Shown: positions 15,638-23,310 of the stretch, piece by piece
How positions within the stretch are numbered: position 1 is the stretch's first letter
Layout of the letters: every line of letters begins with the position of its first letter
Source: Haladaptatus sp. ZSTT2
GTDB taxonomy: Archaea > Halobacteriota > Halobacteria > Halobacteriales > Halococcaceae
Direction: 5' to 3'
Assembly: GCF_037081775.1 (NCBI RefSeq)
Contig: NZ_JBAMHQ010000002.1
Location: 1-64,000 of the forward strand
Length of the DNA: 64,000 nt
Made by a program: the position numbers and the translations under genes
Notes under the pieces: model-generated
Databases searched by the model: none
Seen by the model: only the letters and a program-made list of their open reading frames with translations
What the model was told of the DNA's origin: nothing

Positions 15638-18013
15638 TCAGGCGTCGTTGTCCGAATCGACCGCCTTCAGAATCTCTTCTGGCGTGAACGGGATGTGCGT
15701 CAATCGCACGCCGGTCGCGTCTTTGATAGCGTTGCCAATGGCGGCCGCACTCGGGATGAGGACGGCTTCACCGACGCCTTTCGCGCCGTAAGGACCTTCT
15801 TCGTCGTGTGTTTCGACGATTTCAGTGTGCACCTCAAGCGGGTGCTCGGTCGAGAACGGCACCTTGTAGTCGAGCAGATTCGCGTTCTCGAAGCGACCAT
15901 TGTCGTGAGTTAACTCCTCGTAGAGCGTCGAGCCAATGCCCATACTAATGCCGCCTTCGAGCTGTCCCTCGACCATCTTCGGGTTGAGCGCGCGGCCCAC
16001 GTCGTACACTGAAGCGAACTGGTTGAAGCGCACCTCACCGGTGTAGCGGTTGATTTCTAAGTCACAGGCCTGTGCGCCGTGAGTGTAGAAGGCGGTGAGT
16101 CGGTCGCCATGGCCCGTCTCCGGGTCTACGTTCTCGACCGGCGAGTGCCACGTCGCCTTCCCGAGAATCTCGCCGCCCTCCATCAGGAAGCCACCGCCGC
16201 CGAACACCGTCGGCTCGAACAGTTGGTCGAAGGTGATTCCGTTGTCACGGTCGCCTTCGACGTACACCAACCCGCCGTCGGTCTCCAGATTCTCGGGTTC
16301 GGCGTCGAGTTTGACGGCGGCGTGTTCGTAGAGTTGCTCTTTGGCGTCGATACAGGCCTTCCGCACCGCGTTGCCCGTGTTGAACGTGAGCCGACTCGAA
16401 ATCGAACCGTCGTCGTAGGGCGTGACTTCCGTATCACCCTTGAGGACGCGCACGTCGTCTAAGTCAACGCCGAACTCCTCTGCGGCGATCTGGGCGAGCA
16501 CGGTCATCGAACCGGTGCCGATCTCCTCTGCGGTGGTGCGCACCTCGATGCGCCCGTCTTCGTGTACCTTAACGAACGCGCTTGAGGCGGTTGGCGCCAT
16601 GCTGTACTTGCTCCCCTGTGCGAGGCCAACGCCGCGAATCCACTCGTCGTCGTCGCTTTCTGCGCCGTCCATCTCGACTGCCGCTGCCGCCCGGCGCAGG
16701 CACTCTTTCGCGCCCATGCTCTTCATCTGTTCTCCCGCCGGGTTCACGTCGCCGGACTCCATCGTATTTTTCTCGCGGAATTCGACCGGGTCCCAGCCCT
16801 GGTCCATGATGGCGTCTTCGACCAGCGATTCGATGGCGAAAATGAGCTGTGAGTTCCCGAAGCCGCGGAACGACCCCGCGACGGGCAGGTTGGTGTACAC
16901 CCCATAGGAGTCGAATTTCAGGTGGGGGATGTCGTAGGTCCCGACCGCAGCGAACCCACAGTTGCGCGTGACGAGGAAGCCCGTGCCGGCGTAGGCGCCG
17001 CCGCCGAGGTAGGCTTGGGTTTCCATCGCCACGAGGCGCTGGTCGTCGGTGACGCCGATTTTCAGGTCGATTTCGAAGGGCGTCCGGTAGGTGCCCTCGA
17101 TGAACTGGTCTTGTCGGGAGAAGGCGAGTTTGACCGGCCGCCCGTCGGTGTGTTGGGCCACGGCGGCCGCAATCGGCTCGGTGACGCCCTCTTTCCCGCC
17201 GAAGCTTCCGCCGACGTAGGGCACCTTCAGGTGCACCTTCGAAGAGGGCACGTCGAACGCGGTTGCGAGCATGTTCTTCACGCGGTAGGTCGTGTTCGTC
17301 GAGGTCCAGACGCGGAGTTCGCCGTCGGTCGTCCACTTCGCGACGGTGACGTGCGGTTCCATCTGGACGTGGTGCATCATCCCCGTCGAAAACGAACCTT
17401 CGTAGATGTGGTCTGCTTCGTCGAAGCCAGCGTCGATGTCGCCGGTGCGAATCCGGTGGTTCGCGTGGAGATTCGGCCGCTCGGGGTCGAGCCGTGGTTC
17501 GAGCACGCCCGTCTGTTCGTATTCTCCGAGTCCTTCGTGAACGACTGAGGGTGGGTCTTCAGACAGTGCTTCTCGCGTATCAAAGACAGCAGGGAGTTTC
17601 TCGTATTCAATATCCACCGCGTCAGTGGCCTTCCGCGCGAGTTCTTCGCTCTCTGCGGCGACGGCGACGACGGCCTCACCCACAAACCGAACCTTCTCTT
17701 TCGGGAGGATAGATTCATCGAGAATGCCCGCACCGTAGCGCCCGTCAGGTACGTCATCGCCCGTGACGACCGCGTGGACGCCGTTCATCTCTTCTGCCGC
17801 ACTCGTGTCGATATCGAGAATCCGTGCGTGGGCGTGTGGGCTTTTGACCGTCTCGACGTGTAACATCCGCGGGAGGTCAATGTCGTAGGTGTACTCGGCC
17901 TCGCCGACGATTTTACTGACGGCGTCGAGGCGTTGCCGTGAGGAACCGACCACCTTCGTATCGAGATTTGTGGAGTCCTCACGGTGACTGGCCACTGGCT
18001 CTTGTTGACTCAT
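15638..18013 (-). CDS. Molybdenum hydroxylase molybdopterin-binding (large) subunit, system 2
   Basis: A 791-aa catalytic subunit of the xanthine dehydrogenase family, a distant paralogue of the subunit at 11058-13382. Motifs include VGGSFGGKEG, AGSFRGFGNSQ (the substrate-pocket loop, normally GAFRGFG), EIGTGSMTVLAQI and the catalytic Glu in GAKGVGEA. The AYRCSFR loop of CO dehydrogenase is lacking. The ATG at 18013 (MSQQEP) is chosen over the frame start at 18085, because a TATA-like box sits 30 bases before it. It is divergent from its FAD and iron-sulfur genes, whereas in system 1 the large subunit converges on them. Substrate unknown; a second hydroxylation of the same ring is one possibility. 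Confidence 0.9.
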   Translation of the reverse strand: MSQQEPVASHREDSTNLDTKVVGSSRQRLDAVSKIVGEAEYTYDIDLPRMLHVETVKSPHAHARILDIDTSAAEEMNGVHAVVTGDDVPDGRYGAGILDESILPKEKVRFVGEAVVAVAAESEELARKATDAVDIEYEKLPAVFDTREALSEDPPSVVHEGLGEYEQTGVLEPRLDPERPNLHANHRIRTGDIDAGFDEADHIYEGSFSTGMMHHVQMEPHVTVAKWTTDGELRVWTSTNTTYRVKNMLATAFDVPSSKVHLKVPYVGGSFGGKEGVTEPIAAAVAQHTDGRPVKLAFSRQDQFIEGTYRTPFEIDLKIGVTDDQRLVAMETQAYLGGGAYAGTGFLVTRNCGFAAVGTYDIPHLKFDSYGVYTNLPVAGSFRGFGNSQLIFAIESLVEDAIMDQGWDPVEFREKNTMESGDVNPAGEQMKSMGAKECLRRAAAAVEMDGAESDDDEWIRGVGLAQGSKYSMAPTASSAFVKVHEDGRIEVRTTAEEIGTGSMTVLAQIAAEEFGVDLDDVRVLKGDTEVTPYDDGSISSRLTFNTGNAVRKACIDAKEQLYEHAAVKLDAEPENLETDGGLVYVEGDRDNGITFDQLFEPTVFGGGGFLMEGGEILGKATWHSPVENVDPETGHGDRLTAFYTHGAQACDLEINRYTGEVRFNQFASVYDVGRALNPKMVEGQLEGGISMGIGSTLYEELTHDNGRFENANLLDYKVPFSTEHPLEVHTEIVETHDEEGPYGAKGVGEAVLIPSAAAIGNAIKDATGVRLTHIPFTPEEILKAVDSDNDA

Positions 18014-18030
18014 ACCAACCGCGTATTGAA

Positions 18031-18056
18031 TGGTACGCCATATAATGTTTGGTACG
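18031..18056. promoter_or_regulatory. TATA box flanked by TGGTACG direct repeats, divergent promoter region of system 2
   Basis: CCATATAATG (18038-18047) lies about 30 bases before the large-subunit start at 18013. Identical heptamers TGGTACG at 18031-18037 and 18050-18056 flank it, 19 bases apart. This arrangement would let a regulator control access to the TATA box. Confidence 0.5.
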
Positions 18057-18242
18057 AACCGACAAACCAGTTGTCGCGGCGACACGCGACGGGAGTGGTG
18101 TCACACATCGTGACGCTCGCGCCGTGTAACAACTGGATGAGATCACCAGGAGGGGTCGCCTCCGCGTGTGCAGTGTCAGGAATTGTCGTGTGTGCCGCGT
18201 TCGCATAGACTTATGTGACTCCACTCGAAAGCCGAGTGTAGA

Positions 18243-19124
18243 ATGGCAACAGAGCTGACCGAGGAGGGTGAGTTCCATCGAGCGTCATCTATCGAGGAGG
18301 CCGTCACACTCCTAGAAGAGCGCAACGCCGCGCTCATCTCAGGAGGGCAAAGCCTCATGCCGCTGATTCGACAGGGGCTGATAGACCGCGACGTCATCGT
18401 CGATATTTCGGGCATCGACGACCACACCGACATCGCCGTCACGGACGACGGCCTCCAGTTGGGTGGGCTTGCGACTCACCGCGACCTCATCGAGGCAGAC
18501 CTCTGGGAGACGCCGTATCGCGCGCTCCCGGAGACGGCAAAAGAAATCGGAGACAAGCAGGTACGAAACTGGGGAACCATCGGCGGGTCGGTCGCCCACG
18601 CAGACCCCTCACTCGACTACCCGCCGACGATGATTGTACTGGATGCGGTGGTGCAGTACACGGATGGCTCCGAGACGAAGGAAGTGCCCATCGACGAGTT
18701 CTACCTCGGCCAGTACTTCACCGTGCTCGAACCGCACGAAATCGTCATCGGGGTCCGCGTTCCAAAGCCGTCTGCGAACACGGGCGTCGCCTTCGAGAAG
18801 TTCGCGTGGCGACGCGGCGATATGTCGCTCGTGAACGTCGCCGCGAGCGTGACCGTCGATGAGACCGGAAGCGAAATCGAAGCCGCACGCATCGCGGTCG
18901 GTGCGATGGGGCCAACCCCGCTTCGGCTCACGGAACTCGAAGCCGAACTCGTCGGGAGCGACCCCAGCGATGAATCCCACCAGCAGGCGGTCGCAGACCG
19001 CGTCGGTGAGTTCACCGAACCCGTTCCCGAGGCCCACGGCTCAGTCGAGTACAAGAACCGCATCGCGACCAACCTCACGAGAAAAACGATTCGTACCGCC
19101 ATCGAGCGGGCAACGGAGAACTGA
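18243..19124 (+). CDS. Molybdenum hydroxylase FAD-binding (medium) subunit, system 2
   Basis: A 293-aa flavin subunit. FAD loops are LISGGQSLMPLIRQG near residue 35 and TIGGSVAHADPSLD near 115. It is paralogous along its length to the system 1 FAD subunit. The stop and the start of the iron-sulfur gene overlap by one base. The 229-base region before it holds the divergent promoter shared with the large subunit. Confidence 0.92.
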   Translation: MATELTEEGEFHRASSIEEAVTLLEERNAALISGGQSLMPLIRQGLIDRDVIVDISGIDDHTDIAVTDDGLQLGGLATHRDLIEADLWETPYRALPETAKEIGDKQVRNWGTIGGSVAHADPSLDYPPTMIVLDAVVQYTDGSETKEVPIDEFYLGQYFTVLEPHEIVIGVRVPKPSANTGVAFEKFAWRRGDMSLVNVAASVTVDETGSEIEAARIAVGAMGPTPLRLTELEAELVGSDPSDESHQQAVADRVGEFTEPVPEAHGSVEYKNRIATNLTRKTIRTAIERATEN

Positions 19125-19630
19125 TGAAAGTACCACTCACTGTCAACGGAACCGACGAGGTCGTAGAGGCACGGCCGATGGCACCGCTCTCAGAGCTGCT
19201 GCGCGATGGCCTCGAACTGAAAGGCACGAAACGCGGCTGTGAAACAGGTAAGTGCGGCGCGTGTACCGTCTTGGTCGATGGGAAGGCAACCAAATCCTGT
19301 CAGCGCCTCGCGGGGCAGGCCGCAGAGAGCACCGTCGTCACCATCGAAGGGCTGGCCAAACACGCCGGCGATGACGACGACCTGCATCCGGTCCAACAGG
19401 GGTTCATCGACAACTTCGGGATGCAGTGTGGCTACTGTACGCCGGGGATGGCGATGGCTGCAGTGGCCCTGTTAGAGGAGAACCCAAACCCCACGCGAAC
19501 CGAGATTCAAGAGGGTATCAAAGGCAACCTCTGTCGGTGTACGGGCTACACCAAGATTTACGACTCCATCCTCGATGCCGCGGCGCAGGTCGAGGATACG
19601 ACAATCGAGACTTCAGCATCAGACGACTGA
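19124..19630 (+). CDS. Molybdenum hydroxylase [2Fe-2S] (small) subunit, system 2
   Basis: A 168-aa iron-sulfur subunit with CETGKCGACTVLVDG (first cluster), then CGYCTPG and CRCTGYTKI (second cluster). Length and motif order are normal for the family. It completes the second heterotrimer with the flavin subunit immediately upstream and the large subunit at 15638-18013. An acidic C-terminal extension after residue 150 is typical of halophiles. Confidence 0.95.
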   Translation: MKVPLTVNGTDEVVEARPMAPLSELLRDGLELKGTKRGCETGKCGACTVLVDGKATKSCQRLAGQAAESTVVTIEGLAKHAGDDDDLHPVQQGFIDNFGMQCGYCTPGMAMAAVALLEENPNPTRTEIQEGIKGNLCRCTGYTKIYDSILDAAAQVEDTTIETSASDD

Positions 19631-19731
19631 TACATTCGAAACGAAACCACCCCTCATTCGCCCAGAATGAGCGACAGCGCGGCTTTTCTTCGACCCCAAA
19701 ACATACCATATTGACATCACATAGCATGACG

Positions 19732-19740
19732 TTTTATATA
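19732..19740 (+). promoter_or_regulatory. TATA-like box for the SDR/VOC gene pair
   Basis: TTTTATATA is centred about 38 bases before the ATG at 19774, so a short leader of roughly ten bases is expected. Confidence 0.5.
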
Positions 19741-19773
19741 CGATAGCGAATATGGTCAATCCGTGTTAGCCAT

Positions 19774-20601
19774 ATGGAGCTAGGCATTGCTGGAAAGACT
19801 GCAGTTGTTACAGGCGGAAGCAAAGGTATCGGGAACGCGATTGCGCGAAATCTCGCCTCGGAAGGAGCGAATCTCGCCATTTGTGCGCGGCGAGCTGGCC
19901 CGCTCGAAGAGGCCGCAGCCGACTTAGAAGAGGAGTTCGGAATCGAGTGTCTCCCGATAACCGCTGACTTGACGAAGCGCGAAGACGCAGCCGCGTTCGT
20001 CAAAGAGGCAGCAGAGCACTTCGAGGGCATCGATATCTTCGTCAACAACGCGGGGAGCGCCCCCGGTGGCGAACTCGAAAATCTCGACGAGGACGACTGG
20101 TACCAAGCACTCGACCTCAAGTTGATGGGCCACGTCCGTGGCGCAACAGAGGCCATGCCGTATCTGGTCGAAAGCGGGGGCAACCTCGTCAACCTCATCG
20201 GGAACGACGGCTCAAAGCCGAGTCCCGGCGAACTCGCCCCCGGTGCGGCGAACGCCGCGGACATCAACATGACGCTCGCGCTCTCGAAGCAGTACGGGCG
20301 GAAAGGCGTTCGCGTAAACGCCGTCAACCCCGGCCCCGTCGCCACAGAGCGTTGGGACTACCTCGTCGAGATTATGGCCGACGAACAAGAGCTGACCTTC
20401 GACGAGGCGATGCAGGTCGCAGAGAACTCGATTCCACTCGGCCGCATCTGCACGCCAGAAGAGGTCGCAAACGTCGTTGCGTTCCTCGCCTCCGAGCCAG
20501 CGAGCTTCGTAAACGGTGCAGTGGTCGAAGTCGACGGCGGCCAAGAGAAGGCGCTGCTCGAATTCGACACGATTCGCGCCGCGAGCGAAAACCTGAGCTA
20601 A
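19774..20601 (+). CDS. SDR-family protein lacking the usual catalytic Tyr-Lys pair
   Basis: A 275-aa Rossmann protein of the short-chain dehydrogenase/reductase family. The NAD(P) motif TGGSKGIG is at about residues 14-21 and NNAG near 90. The usual Ser...YxxxK active site is not there: where it should occur the protein reads NLIGNDGSKPSPG then PGAANAADINMT, with no Tyr or Lys at the expected positions. The rest of the fold (NAVNPGPV, VNGAVVEVDGG) is intact, so this looks like a specialised subgroup, not a damaged gene. Dehydrogenase activity is therefore uncertain. The VOC-fold gene starts four bases after its stop, so they are likely one transcript. Confidence 0.8.
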   Translation: MELGIAGKTAVVTGGSKGIGNAIARNLASEGANLAICARRAGPLEEAAADLEEEFGIECLPITADLTKREDAAAFVKEAAEHFEGIDIFVNNAGSAPGGELENLDEDDWYQALDLKLMGHVRGATEAMPYLVESGGNLVNLIGNDGSKPSPGELAPGAANAADINMTLALSKQYGRKGVRVNAVNPGPVATERWDYLVEIMADEQELTFDEAMQVAENSIPLGRICTPEEVANVVAFLASEPASFVNGAVVEVDGGQEKALLEFDTIRAASENLS

Positions 20602-20605
20602 CGCG

Positions 20606-21016
20606 ATGGCAGCCGTAGAGTTCACCCAGATTGACCACCTCGGAATACCCGTGTGGGATGCAGACGGCGCGGCGGCGTTCTACGAACACGCGGGCGTCTC
20701 CGTTGTGATAGACGAGACGCTAGACGAGTACAACATCCGCGCCGTATTCCTCGACATCGACGGCGTGTACGTCGAGTTCCTTGAACCGACGGGGCCGGGG
20801 AACGTGAAAACGTTTCTCGAAACCCACGGCCCGGGCATCCAACACGTCGCCTACCGCGTCCCGGACATCGCGCAAGCCGTAGTCTCGCTTCGAGACGCGG
20901 GCGTCGAGTTCAAAAGTGACGAGCCAATGGCCGGGGCGGGAAACTCGGAGATAATCTTCGTCGAAGAACGGTACACCGGCGGCTTGCAGGTCGAACTCGT
21001 CGAACGGCACGACTGA
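20606..21016 (+). CDS. VOC-fold protein (glyoxalase / methylmalonyl-CoA epimerase-like)
   Basis: A 136-aa vicinal-oxygen-chelate protein. The four expected metal ligands are visible: His in IDHLGI (H11), Glu in VEFLEP, His in IQHVAY and Glu in QVELVE. This pattern resembles methylmalonyl-CoA epimerase, but the family also covers glyoxalases and ring-cleaving dioxygenases, and nothing here decides between them. It follows the atypical SDR with a four-base gap. In a catabolic block, epimerisation or ring-product isomerisation are both plausible. Confidence 0.8.
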   Translation: MAAVEFTQIDHLGIPVWDADGAAAFYEHAGVSVVIDETLDEYNIRAVFLDIDGVYVEFLEPTGPGNVKTFLETHGPGIQHVAYRVPDIAQAVVSLRDAGVEFKSDEPMAGAGNSEIIFVEERYTGGLQVELVERHD

Positions 21017-21331
21017 CGAACGCAGCCACAAATCCAGTCACTCGGTTTCCTCCCACGGCGAGGGAACTGGGAGACCACCCGAACAGTTTTGACCGCGCCA
21101 CGCAACGAAGTTGCTACGGAGTTTCTACTGAACTCATTTTGAGGGTAAGTCGAGTGTCACCGAACGCAGTCGCGCTCACACAGTGTTGCGAAACCCACAC
21201 ACGCAGACAGCCTTCGCGGCTGGAACACAGCTCAGACAGATTGGATGGTTTAGGTAGTTTGGACGTTTTTGATAGATTTGCTAGATTGGCTGTGAGAAAT
21301 AGGTGTGAACTGGCGGTCGTCTGGTCTAAGC
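21017..21331. other. Intergenic region with a degenerate tandem repeat
   Basis: About 315 bases between the convergent VOC and DMT transporter genes. No gene is supported. The only structure seen is a 63-base tandem of 9-base units at 21228-21290. Confidence 0.6.
21228..21290 (-). repeat. Degenerate 9-bp tandem repeat (about seven units)
   Basis: On the minus strand the units are GCCAATCTA, GCAAATCTA, TCAAAAACG, TCCAAACTA, CCTAAACCA, TCCAATCTG and a weaker TCTGAGCTG. In one frame this reads as a tripeptide repeat (A/S/P)(N/K)(L/T/P). The stretch is richer in AT than its surroundings and lies just beyond the 3' end of the transporter gene. Confidence 0.65.
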
Positions 21332-22282
21332 TTAGCGAATGGTGCTCGGAAGCCACCGGTCTGCAAGCGTACCGGGCACCCCACGGAGGTTCGTCGAAAT
21401 CGAGGCGCTTCCGAGCACCGCGAAGCCAGTGAATATCGTCGCGAATCCAGCGAGGGTGAGCGACGAGATCGACTCTCCGAGGAATACGGCCCCGAGGAGC
21501 GTGGCGACGATGGGGACGGCGTAGAACACGAGGTTTCCGTGGATGGCTCCCACGTCGTCAAGTAACCCAAAGTAGGCGATGTACGCCACGGCTCCGGCGA
21601 AGATACCGACGTAACCGAGGGCGAGAAGTGCCGTCGGCGTCCACGTGACCGCCGCGAGCGACTCGCCGCTGGCGGCACTCATAGCGTGGGTGAGCGCTGC
21701 ACTCACGGGGAGTGCCCACGCGGTGCGGGCGGTACTTGAGAGGTCGGTGTCAGCCCACCGAACGAGGACGGTTCCGAGCGCGCCGCTCGCCGCCCCGCCG
21801 AAGATGATTGCCTTGCCAAGCCCACCGCCACCGAGGAGGTTTGCTGGGTCGGGCTGCACCACGAGCGCGACGCCGAGCAGGCCAATAAGGAGGCCAACCC
21901 CGCCACGCGCAGAGAGGCGTTCGTCCGCGAGGAATCCGGCGGCGAACAGCGGCGTGAGCATCGGATTCAGACTGAAGATAATCGACCCGACGCCGCTCGA
22001 AACGTACTGCTGGCCAACGAACAGGAGGGCGTTTGCGAGGCCGATTGCGAACAGCCCGGTTGCAAGAATGCCGACCACGTCGCGGCGAGTCCTCGGAAGT
22101 AAGTTCTCTCGTGAGGTGGCCGAAAACGCGTATGCAGCAAGCACAACTGCGGCGATGTCGAAGCGAAAAGCGACGAACAGCAGTGGTGGGAAGTAGGCAA
22201 GTCCGGCTTTGGCGGCGACAAACGTCCCGCCAAAGAACACGCTCACGAGGATGAACATGCTGAAGGTTTTCCGACGACCCAT
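21332..22282 (-). CDS. DMT-superfamily (EamA) transporter
   Basis: A 316-aa membrane protein with about ten hydrophobic helices arranged as two EamA repeats: the first begins FILVSVFFGGTFVAAKAGL and the second starts near AIIFGGAASGALGTVLVRW. The hallmark FxxNxxLFVG-type segment (GLANALLFVGQQYVSSGVGSIIFSLNPML) is present. Members export or import small metabolites; the substrate is not predictable. The ATG at 22282 (MGRRKTFSM) is chosen over a frame open to 22378, since the extra N-terminus is Cys/Arg-rich and unlike the family. It is divergent from an HTH regulator, which may control it. Confidence 0.88.
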   Translation of the reverse strand: MGRRKTFSMFILVSVFFGGTFVAAKAGLAYFPPLLFVAFRFDIAAVVLAAYAFSATSRENLLPRTRRDVVGILATGLFAIGLANALLFVGQQYVSSGVGSIIFSLNPMLTPLFAAGFLADERLSARGGVGLLIGLLGVALVVQPDPANLLGGGGLGKAIIFGGAASGALGTVLVRWADTDLSSTARTAWALPVSAALTHAMSAASGESLAAVTWTPTALLALGYVGIFAGAVAYIAYFGLLDDVGAIHGNLVFYAVPIVATLLGAVFLGESISSLTLAGFATIFTGFAVLGSASISTNLRGVPGTLADRWLPSTIR

Positions 22283-22504
22283 CAGCGCGGCCCTCCCGCG
22301 AGCGCAGGGCTCTCGACAGCAACTGACCGTTCCGAAATGAGAGTGATTGAACGCACGTAGTAGACCACACGCACGCAAGCGCCATACGTTGGTTCAGAAA
22401 TCATTTCATCGCAGGAAATCGAGTGAGTGGAGCAGGGGCTGTCACGCGGTGAAACTGTTTCACGCCACGAAATTGCTAAGGGCGACCGGGCAAAACGGAG
22501 AGCC

Positions 22505-23293
22505 ATGGAATCGGCGCTCGAAGAAATCGAGTTTCTCACGCTTTCTCCAAACCGGGTCAGAATCCTCTCGTTGCTCGCGACTGAACCACACACGCGCCGC
22601 GAGTTGGTCGCAGAAACGGGTGCGTCCCAACCAACGCTCAGCCGGGTTCTGAGCGACTTCGAGGAGCGAAACTGGATTACCCGCGAGAACAGCGATTACA
22701 CAGCAACGGCGACCGGCCGCCTCGTCGCAAACGGCTTCGGCGAACTGCTCTCGGTCATTGAAACTGAAGCGAAACTCCGGCCAGTCGTTCGGTGGTTGCC
22801 AGCGGACGTGCTCACCTTCGACCTGAGCCACCTCGCAGAGGCGACGATTACGATGCCAACGCAGGTGCGACCGAACGCGCCGGTCAAACGGGTTGTTTCC
22901 CTCCTTTCGAACGCGTCTGACGTGCGAATCGTCTCCTATGCGTTCAACGAACAGAGTTTGGCTGTCGTCCAGAAACGGACAGGTGCGGGCGACCAGCAGT
23001 TCAAGGGCGTGTTCTCAAAGAGCGCCATCGACGCGCTCGCAGACGACTCACAGCTTCGGATGCGCCTCGAAGCCCTCATGGCCACCGAGGGAGTCGAAAT
23101 CCGGATGACCGACGACGACCTCCCGCTCGCCGCGACCATCGCAGACGAAGCGGTGCACCTCTTTTTGCGCGATGACTCAGGGCTGGTGCAGGCCGCCCTC
23201 GACACCGACGACGCAGTTGTCCGTACGTGGGCTGATGAGTTGTTCACCGAACAGTGGGAGGCGGCAGAGCCGGTCACGCTCGGCGAGCACTGA
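22505..23293 (+). CDS. Winged-helix transcriptional regulator of haloarchaeal two-domain type
   Basis: A 262-aa protein with an N-terminal winged helix-turn-helix (about residues 10-75: SPNRVRILSLLATEP, TRRELVAETGASQPTLSRVLSDFEERNWI). A C-terminal domain (about 110-250) resembles the haloarchaeal regulator domain that follows such winged helices. The ATG at 22505 (MESALEEIEF) gives the usual start for this group; the frame is open from 22427. It is divergent from the DMT transporter and converges, with a gap of only 17 bases, on the muramidase gene. Which of the two it regulates is unknown; divergent placement favours the transporter. Confidence 0.82.
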   Translation: MESALEEIEFLTLSPNRVRILSLLATEPHTRRELVAETGASQPTLSRVLSDFEERNWITRENSDYTATATGRLVANGFGELLSVIETEAKLRPVVRWLPADVLTFDLSHLAEATITMPTQVRPNAPVKRVVSLLSNASDVRIVSYAFNEQSLAVVQKRTGAGDQQFKGVFSKSAIDALADDSQLRMRLEALMATEGVEIRMTDDDLPLAATIADEAVHLFLRDDSGLVQAALDTDDAVVRTWADELFTEQWEAAEPVTLGEH

Positions 23294-23310
23294 GACGACC
23301 GAAAGCATCC

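Noticed and set aside
9679-19630. Reading the two molybdenum enzymes plus CoxG as CO dehydrogenases
   Set aside because: The diagnostic AYRCSFR active-site loop is missing in both large subunits.
21114-21356. 80-codon minus-strand frame spanning the 9-bp tandem repeat
   Set aside because: Its open frame is explained by the repeat unit being a multiple of three, and its start lies inside the transporter gene; no homologous feature is seen.
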